Shown here: piece after piece, positions 1 to 6,769 of the stretch
How the letters are laid out: every line of letters starts with the position of its first letter
Position numbering within the stretch: the first letter of the stretch is position 1
Assembly (NCBI GenBank): GCA_043809365.1
Contig: JAZDDW010000002.1
Location: 1-29,424, forward strand
DNA length: 29,424 bases
Direction: 5' to 3'
Source: CAJAUT01 sp043809365
GTDB taxonomy: Bacteria > Patescibacteriota > Microgenomatia > UBA1400 > UBA12108
Made by a program: the position numbers and the translations under genes
The notes under the pieces: model-generated
What the model was told of the DNA's origin: nothing
The model's database searches: none
The model's input: only the letters and a program-made list of their open reading frames with translations

Positions 1-1
1 G

Positions 2-148
2 GAGGGAAATCATGACCTCACTAACTGGCTCGTGGAGTACAACTCAGTTCGTCCGCACACTTCTCTGGACTACCTAACTCCTTTGGAGTATGCTCACACC
101 AATTATTTCCAAGTGTCGCCAATGTACCCTGCCCATACGATTCCTTGA
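2..148 (+). pseudogene. C-terminal fragment of an IS3-type transposase (integrase core), cut by the window edge
   Basis: Reading from base 2 gives an open frame to TGA at 146-148, with no start inside the window. The peptide contains LTNWLVEYNSVRPHTSLDYL followed by TPLEYA. This is the end of the rve_3 integrase core seen in IS3/IS481-type DDE transposases, where the pattern W..YN..RPH..L....P. is typical. Only about 48 residues are visible, so whether the full gene is intact upstream cannot be judged. No terminal inverted repeat was recognised between its stop and the next gene at 199. It marks the accessory nature of the first 2.4 kb. Confidence 0.8.
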
Positions 149-198
149 CTTATAGTGTAAAATTACTTTATTAGTAACTAAGTAAGGAGCAGCATATT

Positions 199-573
199 AT
201 GTCAGCATTTGCTTTGACCGAAGTACACCAAGAGCATATCAAGGAATTTGCACAAGAAAAAGGGTTCCCAGAAAATGCCTTGTCATTACTTTATGAAACA
301 GTCAGTACTGAGTGGGGCCATAAATTGGGAAATGTAGTGATGAAAGAATATGCATCTTTAATTGATTTTAGCTCACCAGATTATCAAGATTGGGTTGAGA
401 AGCAGAATAATAGACTAAAACAACTCCGCATTGAACTTGCTTCAACTGATCTTGGAAAAGAAACGATAGCCAAGATTCCAAGAGATGTTGATGATGGCTT
501 CTCAACCATTCCACTTCCTTCAGTTCCTGCGGAATTGATAGAGGAACAGAAGAAGCGATTCAATATAAAGTAA
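199..573 (+). CDS. Hypothetical protein, 124 aa
   Basis: I do not recognise this family. The start is supported by AAGGAG nine bases upstream of the ATG. The product is soluble, with no signal peptide or membrane segment. It is mostly predicted helical (residues 8-60 and 65-90) and mixed in charge. The C-terminal tail (about residues 95-124) is proline-rich and ends in a basic stretch. It lies directly behind the transposase remnant and in front of a probable terminator, so it is probably a single-gene unit, possibly acquired. No function is proposed. Confidence 0.6.
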   Translation: MSAFALTEVHQEHIKEFAQEKGFPENALSLLYETVSTEWGHKLGNVVMKEYASLIDFSSPDYQDWVEKQNNRLKQLRIELASTDLGKETIAKIPRDVDDGFSTIPLPSVPAELIEEQKKRFNIK

Positions 574-578
574 AAATT

Positions 579-599
579 GTAGATAATATCTGCTTTTTT
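579..599 (+). terminator. Probable intrinsic terminator after the 124-aa gene
   Basis: GTAGA-TAATA-TCTGC forms a five-base-pair stem with one T-G wobble and a 5-base loop (579-593), followed at once by six T (594-599). It sits five bases after the stop codon at 573. The stem is short, so this is a moderate call. Confidence 0.5.
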
Positions 600-611
600 A
601 TGTCATAATGT

Positions 612-705
612 CGCCAACGGAGTTGGCGGATCGCGCGCGCAAAAAATAAAAGACTGGCGCGGCGCCCGGCCCGCCGCGCAACGTTTTAGGCCGCCGCAGG
701 CGGCC
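612..705. repeat. GC-rich cluster of three hairpins
   Basis: Three near-perfect inverted repeats follow one another in an otherwise AT-rich gap. They are CGCCAAC-gga-GTTGGCG (612-628), GCGCGGCG-7 nt-CGCCGCGC (657-664 with 672-679) and GGCCGCC-gca-GGCGGCC (689-705). A GCGCGCGC run lies at 631-640. The rest of the 574-802 gap holds only the terminator above and the promoter of the next gene. Such hairpins look like interspersed REP-type repeats; none has the T-tract of a terminator. Confidence 0.6.
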
Positions 706-790
706 GGAGAGAGGTTAAAACTTCTCTGTAAACGGCGACAATTTCAGAATTTTCAGGTCGAGACGGATCAGATGACATGGTAGTATCTGT

Positions 791-796
791 TATCAT
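791..796 (+). promoter_or_regulatory. -10 box six bases from the start of the DUF5674-like gene
   Basis: TATCAT preceded by TGT (an extended -10) ends six bases before the ATG at 803. No convincing -35 box is visible at 16-18 bases. The position implies a leaderless transcript. There is no Shine-Dalgarno sequence in the six bases between. Confidence 0.4.
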
Positions 797-802
797 ATTG
801 GT

Positions 803-1141
803 ATGATTATTACCAAGTCTTTGCCTTTTACAGTTTTGGAGATAGAACAACTCAAAGAACGGTTTTCATATTATATTAAAACAGTTATCGACATTGAGCG
901 AAAAATTTGTTCTGCGGGCATGGATCGACATTTCGAGGGAGAGAAAATTTTACTAGATGAAGGCTCTAAACAAAGCCAAGTTTGGGGAGGCGGAATTGAT
1001 TTGCAGACTAAAGAGGTCGACTTTAATTCGTTTATAAATATTCGCCCAAATGATAATAATACAAGGAACGAAATCCAAAGCGAAAAAATTAAAGATGTAT
1101 ATAAGAAATTGACAGAGTATTTTTTTAAAGAGATTTTATGA
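803..1141 (+). CDS. DUF5674-like small protein, 112 aa
   Basis: The product resembles the DUF5674 family common in Patescibacteria. It has a helical N-terminus, then V.DIER.I...G..H.EGE..LL..GS.Q..VWG (about residues 28-62), then the I(N)IRP motif (residues 79-82) followed by a short C-terminal helix. The family's biochemical function is unknown to me. The gene ends in ATGA shared with the next gene, so the two are probably translationally coupled. No signal peptide or membrane segment is present. The family call is from memory of its pattern rather than a search. Confidence 0.6.
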   Translation: MIITKSLPFTVLEIEQLKERFSYYIKTVIDIERKICSAGMDRHFEGEKILLDEGSKQSQVWGGGIDLQTKEVDFNSFINIRPNDNNTRNEIQSEKIKDVYKKLTEYFFKEIL

Positions 1142-1413
1142 ACGACGCAAATTTACTAATTGGTGCGTTATCTAATGACTTGTTTAGAGTGGCTACGCTG
1201 GTCCAGCGTGGGTCGACTGAAGGTGCAACGTGTTTCCTGATTGAGGCAAAGAGGTGGACTCAAACGCTTCAAAAAATGAAGATGGTTGAGTATATCCAAC
1301 AAATCGTCAATGATATTGACACGGTAAAATTGGAGCCAATTTCTCTAGCCATGGCGGAAAAATTACTGATGTATGGTGTTTTGCTCCAGAATTATACATT
1401 GTACAACCGATAA
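1138..1413 (+). CDS. Hypothetical protein, 91 aa, coupled to the DUF5674-like gene
   Basis: The start codon overlaps the upstream stop by four bases (ATGA, 1138-1141). The product is a small, soluble, almost wholly helical protein without cysteine-rich or HTH signatures that I can recognise. The tight coupling suggests that it works with the upstream DUF5674-like protein. A partner or antitoxin-like role is possible but unproven. It ends 89 bases before tRNA-Gly. Confidence 0.55.
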   Translation: MNDANLLIGALSNDLFRVATLVQRGSTEGATCFLIEAKRWTQTLQKMKMVEYIQQIVNDIDTVKLEPISLAMAEKLLMYGVLLQNYTLYNR

Positions 1414-1472
1414 AACAGTTTTTGGTCTGCAGTCTAGTCTTTTTGTGTTAAAATATCTCAGTCTAAAGAAAA

Positions 1473-1507
1473 GCGGGCCTGCCCGCCGTAGCTTTAGCGA
1501 AGGCGGG
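1473..1507. repeat. Hairpin repeat abutting and entering tRNA-Gly
   Basis: GCGGGC (1473-1478) can pair with GCCCGC (1481-1486). Alternatively CCCGCC (1482-1487) can pair with GGCGGG (1502-1507), with an inner GCT/AGC pairing in the loop. The right arm of the second hairpin includes the first five bases of the tRNA acceptor stem (1503-1507). The motif resembles interspersed repeats seen in Patescibacteria genomes. Confidence 0.6.
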
Positions 1508-1576
1508 TATAGTTCAGTGGTAGAACGGCTGCTTGCCAAGTAGCAGATACGGGTCCGATTCCCGTTACCCGCTCCA
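1503..1576 (+). tRNA. tRNA-Gly(GCC)
   Basis: A full cloverleaf can be drawn. The acceptor GCGGGTA pairs with TACCCGC, and the D arm is GTTC...GAAC. The anticodon stem GCTGC/GTAGC encloses TTGCCAA with anticodon GCC. The T arm is ACGGG-TCCGATT-CCCGT, with discriminator T and an encoded CCA (1574-1576). A TAAAAT box lies at 1449-1454. The other tRNAs in this window do not encode CCA. Confidence 0.95.
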
Positions 1577-1579
1577 GAT

Positions 1580-1625
1580 GTGACAGAAGTCACTATAAAT
1601 GGATAGTAAGTTACTAGAAACTTAC
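1580..1625. repeat. Two small inverted repeats between tRNA-Gly and the nucleotidyltransferase
   Basis: GTGAC-agaa-GTCAC (1580-1593) could end or help process the tRNA transcript. GTAAGTT (1606-1612) and AACTTAC (1619-1625), with a six-base spacer, lie five bases before the ATG at 1631. The second could act as an operator or as an mRNA hairpin that blocks initiation. Confidence 0.4.
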
Positions 1626-1630
1626 ATAAA

Positions 1631-2425
1631 ATGATAAATGTGAGTCAATTTCAAAGCATTATTTGGGAAAATATTAACGAACTTCAGAATAAATTAAGAA
1701 ATACCAGACCATTTGATAATGTTGTTTCTATTATGGTTGATGGTAGCTTGGTTCGTGGAGATTTTCTTGATGAGGCAAGTGATATAGACCTGACTATTAC
1801 GACGAGCAAACAAGCGGACGAGATTGCTGGAATCGTCGAATTAATAAATATTTGTCAAAACAAACTACTAAAACGTGTCTGGCCGAGTAAACCTTTGAAA
1901 TATGATATCCAGTGGCAGAATATTTATACGGTGAGAGAAACAGGGAAACGAGGTATTAATGAATGGTCAATCAGCAATATTCCTACGGGATATCCTCGAC
2001 TTTGGCTTTACGCCTTTGACGGAGTTAAATTCCATAAGGTTATTTATGGTGATGATGTGACCAAACTATATACACATATTCCCCCTCGCGATTTTGTTTC
2101 TTTACGCTTGGAGAGGCTTAAAAGGTCAGTTACTGAGATTGGTAGCTCGGAATCTGATTATGAAAAGAATTATGGGGCGATAACCCAAGTGAAAAACGCC
2201 TGGGAAACAGTGAGGGTATATTGCCTTGCCACAGGTCTTGAAAGTATCAATAAGACTGATGTTTATGGCCATATAAAAAAGGTTGTCATAGATAAAGAAT
2301 TATTGAAAACGATTGAAATGTTGTGGAGTTTTTATCATGGAAAATACAAGATTGAAAATGCTCAAGAGTTTAGGGGAAATCTTTACAATTTTTCTCTGAA
2401 CTTAATGGAATCTTTGAAACTCTGA
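1631..2425 (+). CDS. Nucleotidyltransferase-fold protein (NTP_transf_2), 264 aa
   Basis: Residues 35-57 carry the pol-beta superfamily signature: GS at 38-39, then the D-x-D pair at Asp51 and Asp53 (DIDLTITT), which would bind metal and nucleotide. The C-terminal half (about 130-264) is helical, as in stand-alone transferases of the aminoglycoside adenylyltransferase/MNT type, but the substrate cannot be read from the sequence. The third catalytic carboxylate may be Asp117 or Glu116 equivalents and was not resolved. The gene stands alone downstream of tRNA-Gly, convergent with the next operon. It is typical accessory-gene cargo; antibiotic modification, tRNA/protein nucleotidylation or a toxin-antitoxin role are all possible. 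Confidence 0.7.
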   Translation: MINVSQFQSIIWENINELQNKLRNTRPFDNVVSIMVDGSLVRGDFLDEASDIDLTITTSKQADEIAGIVELINICQNKLLKRVWPSKPLKYDIQWQNIYTVRETGKRGINEWSISNIPTGYPRLWLYAFDGVKFHKVIYGDDVTKLYTHIPPRDFVSLRLERLKRSVTEIGSSESDYEKNYGAITQVKNAWETVRVYCLATGLESINKTDVYGHIKKVVIDKELLKTIEMLWSFYHGKYKIENAQEFRGNLYNFSLNLMESLKL

Positions 2426-2564
2426 ATACCTAGGTGATCTTTTAACAAATTAAGTTTTAAAATAAGGTTAGAAGTTATAAGACGGTGCAGGTTTAGAAAA
2501 AGCCATAATGGCAATGGTAGGTTCGAGCTGAGTACCGTCCCCAGCTCAACAGTCCTATCGTAAT
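2426..2564. other. Convergent intergenic region with a GAGCTG/CAGCTC hairpin
   Basis: This gap separates the nucleotidyltransferase from the convergent SBP gene. GCCAT-a-ATGGC lies at 2502-2512. GAGCTG (2525-2530) pairs with CAGCTC (2542-2547) over an 11-base loop. Neither is followed by a T-tract on either strand, so I do not call a terminator. I see no structured RNA family that I can name. Confidence 0.4.
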
Positions 2565-3902
2565 TTAGAATAAGGGTTTGCGGGAGAGCGTGAAAGAGTT
2601 GGATTTGAAGAGGAAGACAGCGGGACAATCTTCAAGTAAGAAGCGTTGGAAATCTTGGTAGAGTTCTTTGCGGAGTTGTAGATCAGAGGTACGACGACCG
2701 TCCTCGAGGAGTTTATCGATTTTGAGATCACTAAAGTGAGTAAAATTGGTGGCTTGAGTCGAGTGCCAAATAGTATATTGGTCTGGGTCGACAGGGGCCG
2801 TAAAATCGGCAAGCATTGTCTGATAATCACCATTCATCATATTGGAGACAACTTTAACGTTAACTTGGATACCGAGTATTTTTTGCCAGGACTCGGCAAT
2901 ACTTTCGGCAACATTGAGATATTGCAGGATGGTTTTTATTTCTAAATTGACAGAAGAGGGATTTGGATTGTCCTGGGCAAATAGTGATTTGGCTTTTGCC
3001 TCGTCAAAATCGTAAGTCTTAATCAAGTTGTTATAAGCCCAGGAAGACTTGTCGATTGGAGAGAGGGAGCGTTCTTTGCCAAAAGTTTTGTCTTCGATGG
3101 CGTAGGCCAGGGCTTGCCTGGTGGATTTGCTGGACAAGAGAAGATCATTATTGTTAAAAAAGAGGACACCTTGGCGATTCTGGGTAGTCTGATCGTTTTG
3201 GACTTGAGTGGTGGCGTCTGCACTGATACTCTGCGAAACATAGGACAATCCTTCTATGATGTCTACATCGCCTAATTTGTAGGCAGTGAGAGCACTAGAT
3301 TCGGTGGGGTAAAATTTGTAGATAAGCCTTTCGGTCTCGTTTTCAATTTGGAGTGACTGGATTACTCCGTTGCCGATTTGAGTTTTGGTAAGACGGTAAG
3401 CTTTGGTTCCTAATTTATCTTTTTTCAGAATGGGTCGAGAAACAGCCGAAAAGAAAGGAGCAAATGACTCTTTGAGCCGATAAGTGATGGTATTATCCCC
3501 TCTTTCAACCTGGACATCCTTAAAGTTATAAGTAATGTCTTCGGCGACAACCGGCGTTCCGTTATGCCAAACTAGATCTTGGTCTAAAGTAAAAAGATAG
3601 GTTTTACCCTCATCTTGGACTTGCCAGGTTTTGGCGAGGCCCGGTTTGACGTTGCCATCTTGATCAACGGTCACGAGACCCGAACTAATTTTTGTTTGGA
3701 CATCGAGGGGAAAATCGACAAGGGTATATTTGCCAATACGACCAAGACGGAGAGTGTGTTTTGTAGTGGGGAAGTAGCGCGCAAAAAAGAAAAAGAGCGC
3801 AAAAACTGCCAAAACGAGAATGGTAGTGCGCAAAACAATTGAGTAGTGGCGAGCAAAAAAACTTTTGGTGATCCAATAGTAGCGACGCAAGAATTTGAAC
3901 AT
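2565..3902 (-). CDS. Membrane-anchored extracellular solute-binding protein (SBP_bac_5, oligopeptide-binding type), 445 aa
   Basis: The N-terminus is basic, followed by one hydrophobic segment (about residues 24-44) without a clear cleavage site, so the protein is probably anchored outside the membrane. The body follows the DppA/OppA pattern: GLV..D.DG.VKPGLAKTW.V.D.GKTY.F.LD..L.WHNGTPV.AEDI (about residues 77-128). A conserved later part runs through LAYAI and a DPDQYTIWHS.Q..NF segment. At 445 residues it is shorter than typical OppA (about 520-540). No ABC permease or ATPase genes lie nearby, so it may work with remote transporters or act as a stand-alone binding protein. It is the last gene of the 6086-2565 operon, four bases after secG. 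Confidence 0.85.
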   Translation of the reverse strand: MFKFLRRYYWITKSFFARHYSIVLRTTILVLAVFALFFFFARYFPTTKHTLRLGRIGKYTLVDFPLDVQTKISSGLVTVDQDGNVKPGLAKTWQVQDEGKTYLFTLDQDLVWHNGTPVVAEDITYNFKDVQVERGDNTITYRLKESFAPFFSAVSRPILKKDKLGTKAYRLTKTQIGNGVIQSLQIENETERLIYKFYPTESSALTAYKLGDVDIIEGLSYVSQSISADATTQVQNDQTTQNRQGVLFFNNNDLLLSSKSTRQALAYAIEDKTFGKERSLSPIDKSSWAYNNLIKTYDFDEAKAKSLFAQDNPNPSSVNLEIKTILQYLNVAESIAESWQKILGIQVNVKVVSNMMNGDYQTMLADFTAPVDPDQYTIWHSTQATNFTHFSDLKIDKLLEDGRRTSDLQLRKELYQDFQRFLLEDCPAVFLFKSNSFTLSRKPLF

Positions 3903-3906
3903 AGAG

Positions 3907-4110
3907 CTAAAGTGTGCTTATGATAGCCAGAGCGATAAACAAGAGACTAACTCCAAGCGTAAGGTAAAAAAGCGATTTTTCTACCCCTCTTTTGGTGTGG
4001 TAGTTACTGTTGCCTCCAAAACCAGCACCTAGTCCTGACCCCTTGGATTGAAGAATAATGACCGTGATCAGAACTAGTGCTGTGATAATTTGGAGAAGAG
4101 GAATTAACAT
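3907..4110 (-). CDS. secG: Preprotein translocase subunit SecG, 67 aa
   Basis: This is a small membrane protein with two hydrophobic segments (residues 2-20 and 47-66). Between them lies the conserved cytoplasmic loop LQSKGSGLGAGFGG, the SecG hallmark. SecG assists SecYE-SecA in protein export. It lies three bases after the PF04020 gene and four bases before the SBP gene, inside an envelope-directed operon. The length matches other small SecG proteins (65-80 aa). Confidence 0.9.
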   Translation of the reverse strand: MLIPLLQIITALVLITVIILQSKGSGLGAGFGGNSNYHTKRGVEKSLFYLTLGVSLLFIALAIISTL

Positions 4111-4113
4111 AAA

Positions 4114-4524
4114 TTAACTCTCCGGGGCAAATAAGATACTAATGAAGGAATAAGTCAGACTCATAATAAGCGAGGTCAAGACAAGAACCCAGAATAAACC
4201 AAGATAACCAGGGGGGAGAGTCAGCCAAGAAGTTTGGAGGGCGGGGTAGGCAAAGGCCGAGATAGAGATGCCATCATAAACTAGATCAAAGAGATAAAGC
4301 ACCAGGACGTTAGTGACCCAGCGGAACAGACCCAAGGTTAAAAGATTGATGGGGAGCAAAAGGAGTTTGATAATAGGGGAAAGCACAAAATTGAAGAGGA
4401 CAAAAACAAAAGAAACCAAGAGGTATGTGGCGATGTAGTTGTCGAGCTGGACGCCCGCTAAATAGTATTGGGCTACATAGAAACTGGAAGCAGTTGCGAG
4501 AATTTTGACAATAAACTTGCGCAT
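4114..4524 (-). CDS. PF04020-family (phage-holin-4-superfamily / YvlD-like) membrane protein, 136 aa
   Basis: Four hydrophobic segments (about residues 5-24, 31-62, 67-86 and 103-131) and the conserved pattern FN..LSPIIKLLLLPINLLTLGLF..V.N place it in the small four-helix family often named mycobacterial phage holin superfamily IV. In non-phage contexts the function is unknown and need not be lytic. The start overlaps the end of the upstream transglutaminase gene by 52 bases in another frame. secG follows after three bases. It is probably an envelope protein co-expressed with the export machinery. Confidence 0.8.
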   Translation of the reverse strand: MRKFIVKILATASSFYVAQYYLAGVQLDNYIATYLLVSFVFVLFNFVLSPIIKLLLLPINLLTLGLFRWVTNVLVLYLFDLVYDGISISAFAYPALQTSWLTLPPGYLGLFWVLVLTSLIMSLTYSFISILFAPES

Positions 4525-6086
4525 AGTGACTTTATCTTATCATAAAACGAAGAATGGCTGGGGGATGGTAGTGCCTGGGAAGCATAGGGGGGCAAATACC
4601 CTACCCGCTCGTCAAAGAGGCTGACATTGCCAGTATTGAGAACTCGACCGTCTTTAAGTTGCGTGCGGATAAGAGTGGGGGGGATAGTGGAGGCAACTTT
4701 GACCTGAACATATTTTTGATCAGAAGAATCTTTGTAGACGCCAGCAGGCAGAGGATAGGTGGGCTCTAGACCATGACGCACAAAAGTGAGGTGGCTAAAG
4801 TCGAGTTTGTGAAAATAATCGACGCCTCCGGTAGTGTTGTCCCAAGTAGGATCAATTTGGATCCAGGATTTGGTGGCTGAATCGTAGTATTCTGGCCAAG
4901 CGTGGAGAACGTCAGTGGCGAGGGTCAGGGGACGTACTAAAGTATTGGTGGTATAGGCATAACCGTTAATTTCTCTGGCAGGAAAGTTAAGTGCCCTAGC
5001 TAGGGCGACAAAAGTGTCGGTAAATTCTGTGCAGACAACCAGATTGGGCGAAGTGAGTGCTTGGGTAGCACCTAGTCGAGTGGTGCCTTGCGAACTTTTT
5101 TCAAAATTGTAGGAGAAATTATTGGTTAAGTAGGTATAGATATTGAAAGGGGTTTTTAGTTGTTGAGCGAGACTTTGGACTACCTCACTCTGCAGATCCC
5201 AGTAGTCAGGGTGATTTGTGGAAAAGGGTAAGGATGAAGAAGGGTCAGGCAGGATTGGTTTGGGGTAAACAGTGACATAGAGCTCGGCCTCAACAAAGAG
5301 TTTTTCTTGGGGCTTGAGACTATAGCGAGCTAACCAATTACCATCCGGATCTACCCGAACATTACTGGGCGGAGGAGTAATCTGGTGGAGAAGAACACGT
5401 TGATAGGAAGTATCGGGAGGGAGCGCGAGCTCGGAGTCAATCGTGCCAAACTCTTTGTTTTTGAGTTGGTATTTGAGGTTAAGCTGGTAGGTAACCGATT
5501 CGCCAAAGAGCAAGGTGAGAGCGCTACTGGGTGAACCTACAAAAGTATAGGTAGTGTAGTGATCGCTAATTTCCGTTTGGTTGGGAGAGGGGTAAATGAG
5601 CGTGGGAGGAGACCCAAGGGTCTCTACTTTGACAGTACGAGTGTAGTTGTCGGCTTCGTTGCCTTGGGAGAGGCGGGGAATATTGATAGTCATGGTATTC
5701 CCGATACTTTCCACAATATCACTGGACTCATATCCGATAGAGAGGGTTTTGATTTGATCTTTGCCAATCGAGGGACGGTTGATGGGGAGATGAATACTGG
5801 TGATACCATTATGAGTTGTTAGACTGGGGATTAGAGGGCCTGTTTCATCAGATACCTGGAGATTAGTCAGGTTTTCTCCACTGACGGCCAAAGTATATTG
5901 TGTGGCGTAATAATGGGCTAGTTTATTTTGGAGGGTAATAGTATGAGTGACTTGGGCGACTCCCGTTTGGCTGATTGTGTAGAGGGAGTCAAAAGTGGTG
6001 GTAAATTCGGAAGCGGAGAAAACAGTATTAGGTATTAAGTAGTAAGTAGTAAGTATGGCAAGACAGGAAATAATAATATTTTTCAT
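4473..6086 (-). CDS. Secreted transglutaminase-like (papain-fold) protein, 537 aa
   Basis: An N-terminal signal peptide (residues 1-25, ending near VFSAS) precedes about 270 residues of beta-rich extracellular region. The transglutaminase core then follows, with the expected triad visible: Cys352 in VVCTEFTD, His395 in LHAWPEYY and Asp412 in IDPTWDNT. In this family the triad supports peptide or isopeptide cleavage or cross-linking, so a role in surface-protein or cell-wall remodelling is likely. The tail after residue 500 is polar with a weakly amphipathic end and no obvious membrane anchor. It is the first gene of a minus-strand operon that continues with the PF04020 protein, secG and the SBP gene, and it is divergent from lexA with only 55 bases between the start codons. 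Confidence 0.85.
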   Translation of the reverse strand: MKNIIISCLAILTTYYLIPNTVFSASEFTTTFDSLYTISQTGVAQVTHTITLQNKLAHYYATQYTLAVSGENLTNLQVSDETGPLIPSLTTHNGITSIHLPINRPSIGKDQIKTLSIGYESSDIVESIGNTMTINIPRLSQGNEADNYTRTVKVETLGSPPTLIYPSPNQTEISDHYTTYTFVGSPSSALTLLFGESVTYQLNLKYQLKNKEFGTIDSELALPPDTSYQRVLLHQITPPPSNVRVDPDGNWLARYSLKPQEKLFVEAELYVTVYPKPILPDPSSSLPFSTNHPDYWDLQSEVVQSLAQQLKTPFNIYTYLTNNFSYNFEKSSQGTTRLGATQALTSPNLVVCTEFTDTFVALARALNFPAREINGYAYTTNTLVRPLTLATDVLHAWPEYYDSATKSWIQIDPTWDNTTGGVDYFHKLDFSHLTFVRHGLEPTYPLPAGVYKDSSDQKYVQVKVASTIPPTLIRTQLKDGRVLNTGNVSLFDERVGYLPPYASQALPSPSHSSFYDKIKSLCASLLSKFSQLLPVSM

Positions 6087-6097
6087 AGAGATAGATT

Positions 6098-6144
6098 AAC
6101 ATACTCTTGACATTCGTAGATGGTTCGGGTATGTTTGAAGTATG
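6098..6144. promoter_or_regulatory. lexA promoter with repeated CATAC/GTATG motifs; divergent region shared with the transglutaminase operon
   Basis: TTGACA (6107-6112), 17 bases, then TATGTT (6130-6135) ends six bases before the lexA ATG, so the transcript is probably leaderless. CATAC occurs at 6100-6104, and GTATG at 6129-6133 and again at 6140-6144. The last two are 11 bases apart (one helical turn). AACATAC and GTATGTT (6098-6104 and 6129-6135) form an inverted repeat bracketing the core promoter. The left arm also gives a TATGTT -10 box on the minus strand, 11 bases from the transglutaminase start. These motifs are candidates for LexA operators; they do not match the classic GAAC-N4-GTTC or CTGT-N8-ACAG boxes. 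Confidence 0.6.
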
Positions 6145-6762
6145 CCAATTACATTATACCGTCGTCAGAAACAAATTTTGGATTTTATAGATCAGTATAT
6201 CCAAAAATTTGGAACCTCTCCTACCTTGCAAGAAATTGCCGATGCACTGGGAGTTTCTTCACTGGCAACTGTCCACGAACATTTGCAGACTTTAGCTAAA
6301 AAGGGAGTGATCCGCAGGTTTGAGGGTGCAGTGCGAGGGATCGAGATCCTTGACCACAAGATTGGGCATCTGACTAATGGAGTAGAGCTACCCATTCTGG
6401 GATTTATTGCGGCAGGACAACCAATTGTGCCCATGACCGATCCCAATGCGACCCTGAAAGTAGCGTCTTCCATGTTGACTGGAAAGAAACGTTCGTTTGT
6501 CCTGCAAGTGCGGGGAGACTCGATGATTGAAGAGGGGATACTGGACGGTGATTTTGTGGTGATTGAAGAACGCAAGGAGGCCAATAATGGCGAGATTGTT
6601 GTGGCACTGCTGGATAATGGACTGGCTACTTTAAAGAAATTTTTTAAGGAGGCAACGCGGATAAGATTAGAGCCAGCTAATTCGACGATGAAGCCGATTT
6701 ATGCCAAAAATGTGGCGGTGCAGGGAGCGGTGGTTGGACTTGTGCGCCGATTTGGGCAATAA
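6142..6762 (+). CDS. lexA: LexA repressor (SOS regulator, S24 autoprotease), 206 aa
   Basis: Residues 1-70 form the winged helix: R(R)Q..IL.FI..YI..FGTSPTLQEIA..LG.SS.ATVHEHL..L.KKG.IRR. The C-terminal half is the S24 protease. The autocleavage bond is Ala91-Gly92 in GFIAAGQPI, the nucleophile is Ser127 in RGDSMIEEGI, and the general base is Lys165 in ATLKKF. All residues for RecA-stimulated self-cleavage are present. Length and spacing are those of a full LexA. It heads a short plus-strand operon with a DedA-type gene seven bases downstream and rsmI. CATAC/GTATG repeats around its promoter suggest self-regulation, but recA is outside the window. Confidence 0.93.
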   Translation: MPITLYRRQKQILDFIDQYIQKFGTSPTLQEIADALGVSSLATVHEHLQTLAKKGVIRRFEGAVRGIEILDHKIGHLTNGVELPILGFIAAGQPIVPMTDPNATLKVASSMLTGKKRSFVLQVRGDSMIEEGILDGDFVVIEERKEANNGEIVVALLDNGLATLKKFFKEATRIRLEPANSTMKPIYAKNVAVQGAVVGLVRRFGQ

Positions 6763-6769
6763 TAGCCAC

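Noticed and set aside
1363..1593. Open frame on the minus strand across tRNA-Gly (peptide with GNGNRTRICYLAS)
   Set aside because: It is the antisense reading of the tRNA and its hairpin, a well-known spurious gene call.
2470..2550. Possible structured RNA in the convergent gap
   Set aside because: A hairpin and a GGTTCGA motif recalled tmRNA or tRNA ends, but no full fold could be drawn.
4473..4524. Possible frameshift between the transglutaminase and PF04020 genes
   Set aside because: Both proteins are complete in their own frames; a 52-base overlap is simply long.
6701..6769. Longer start for the DedA-type gene inside lexA
   Set aside because: The added residues are the out-of-frame reading of the lexA end; the ATG at 6770 fits the family.
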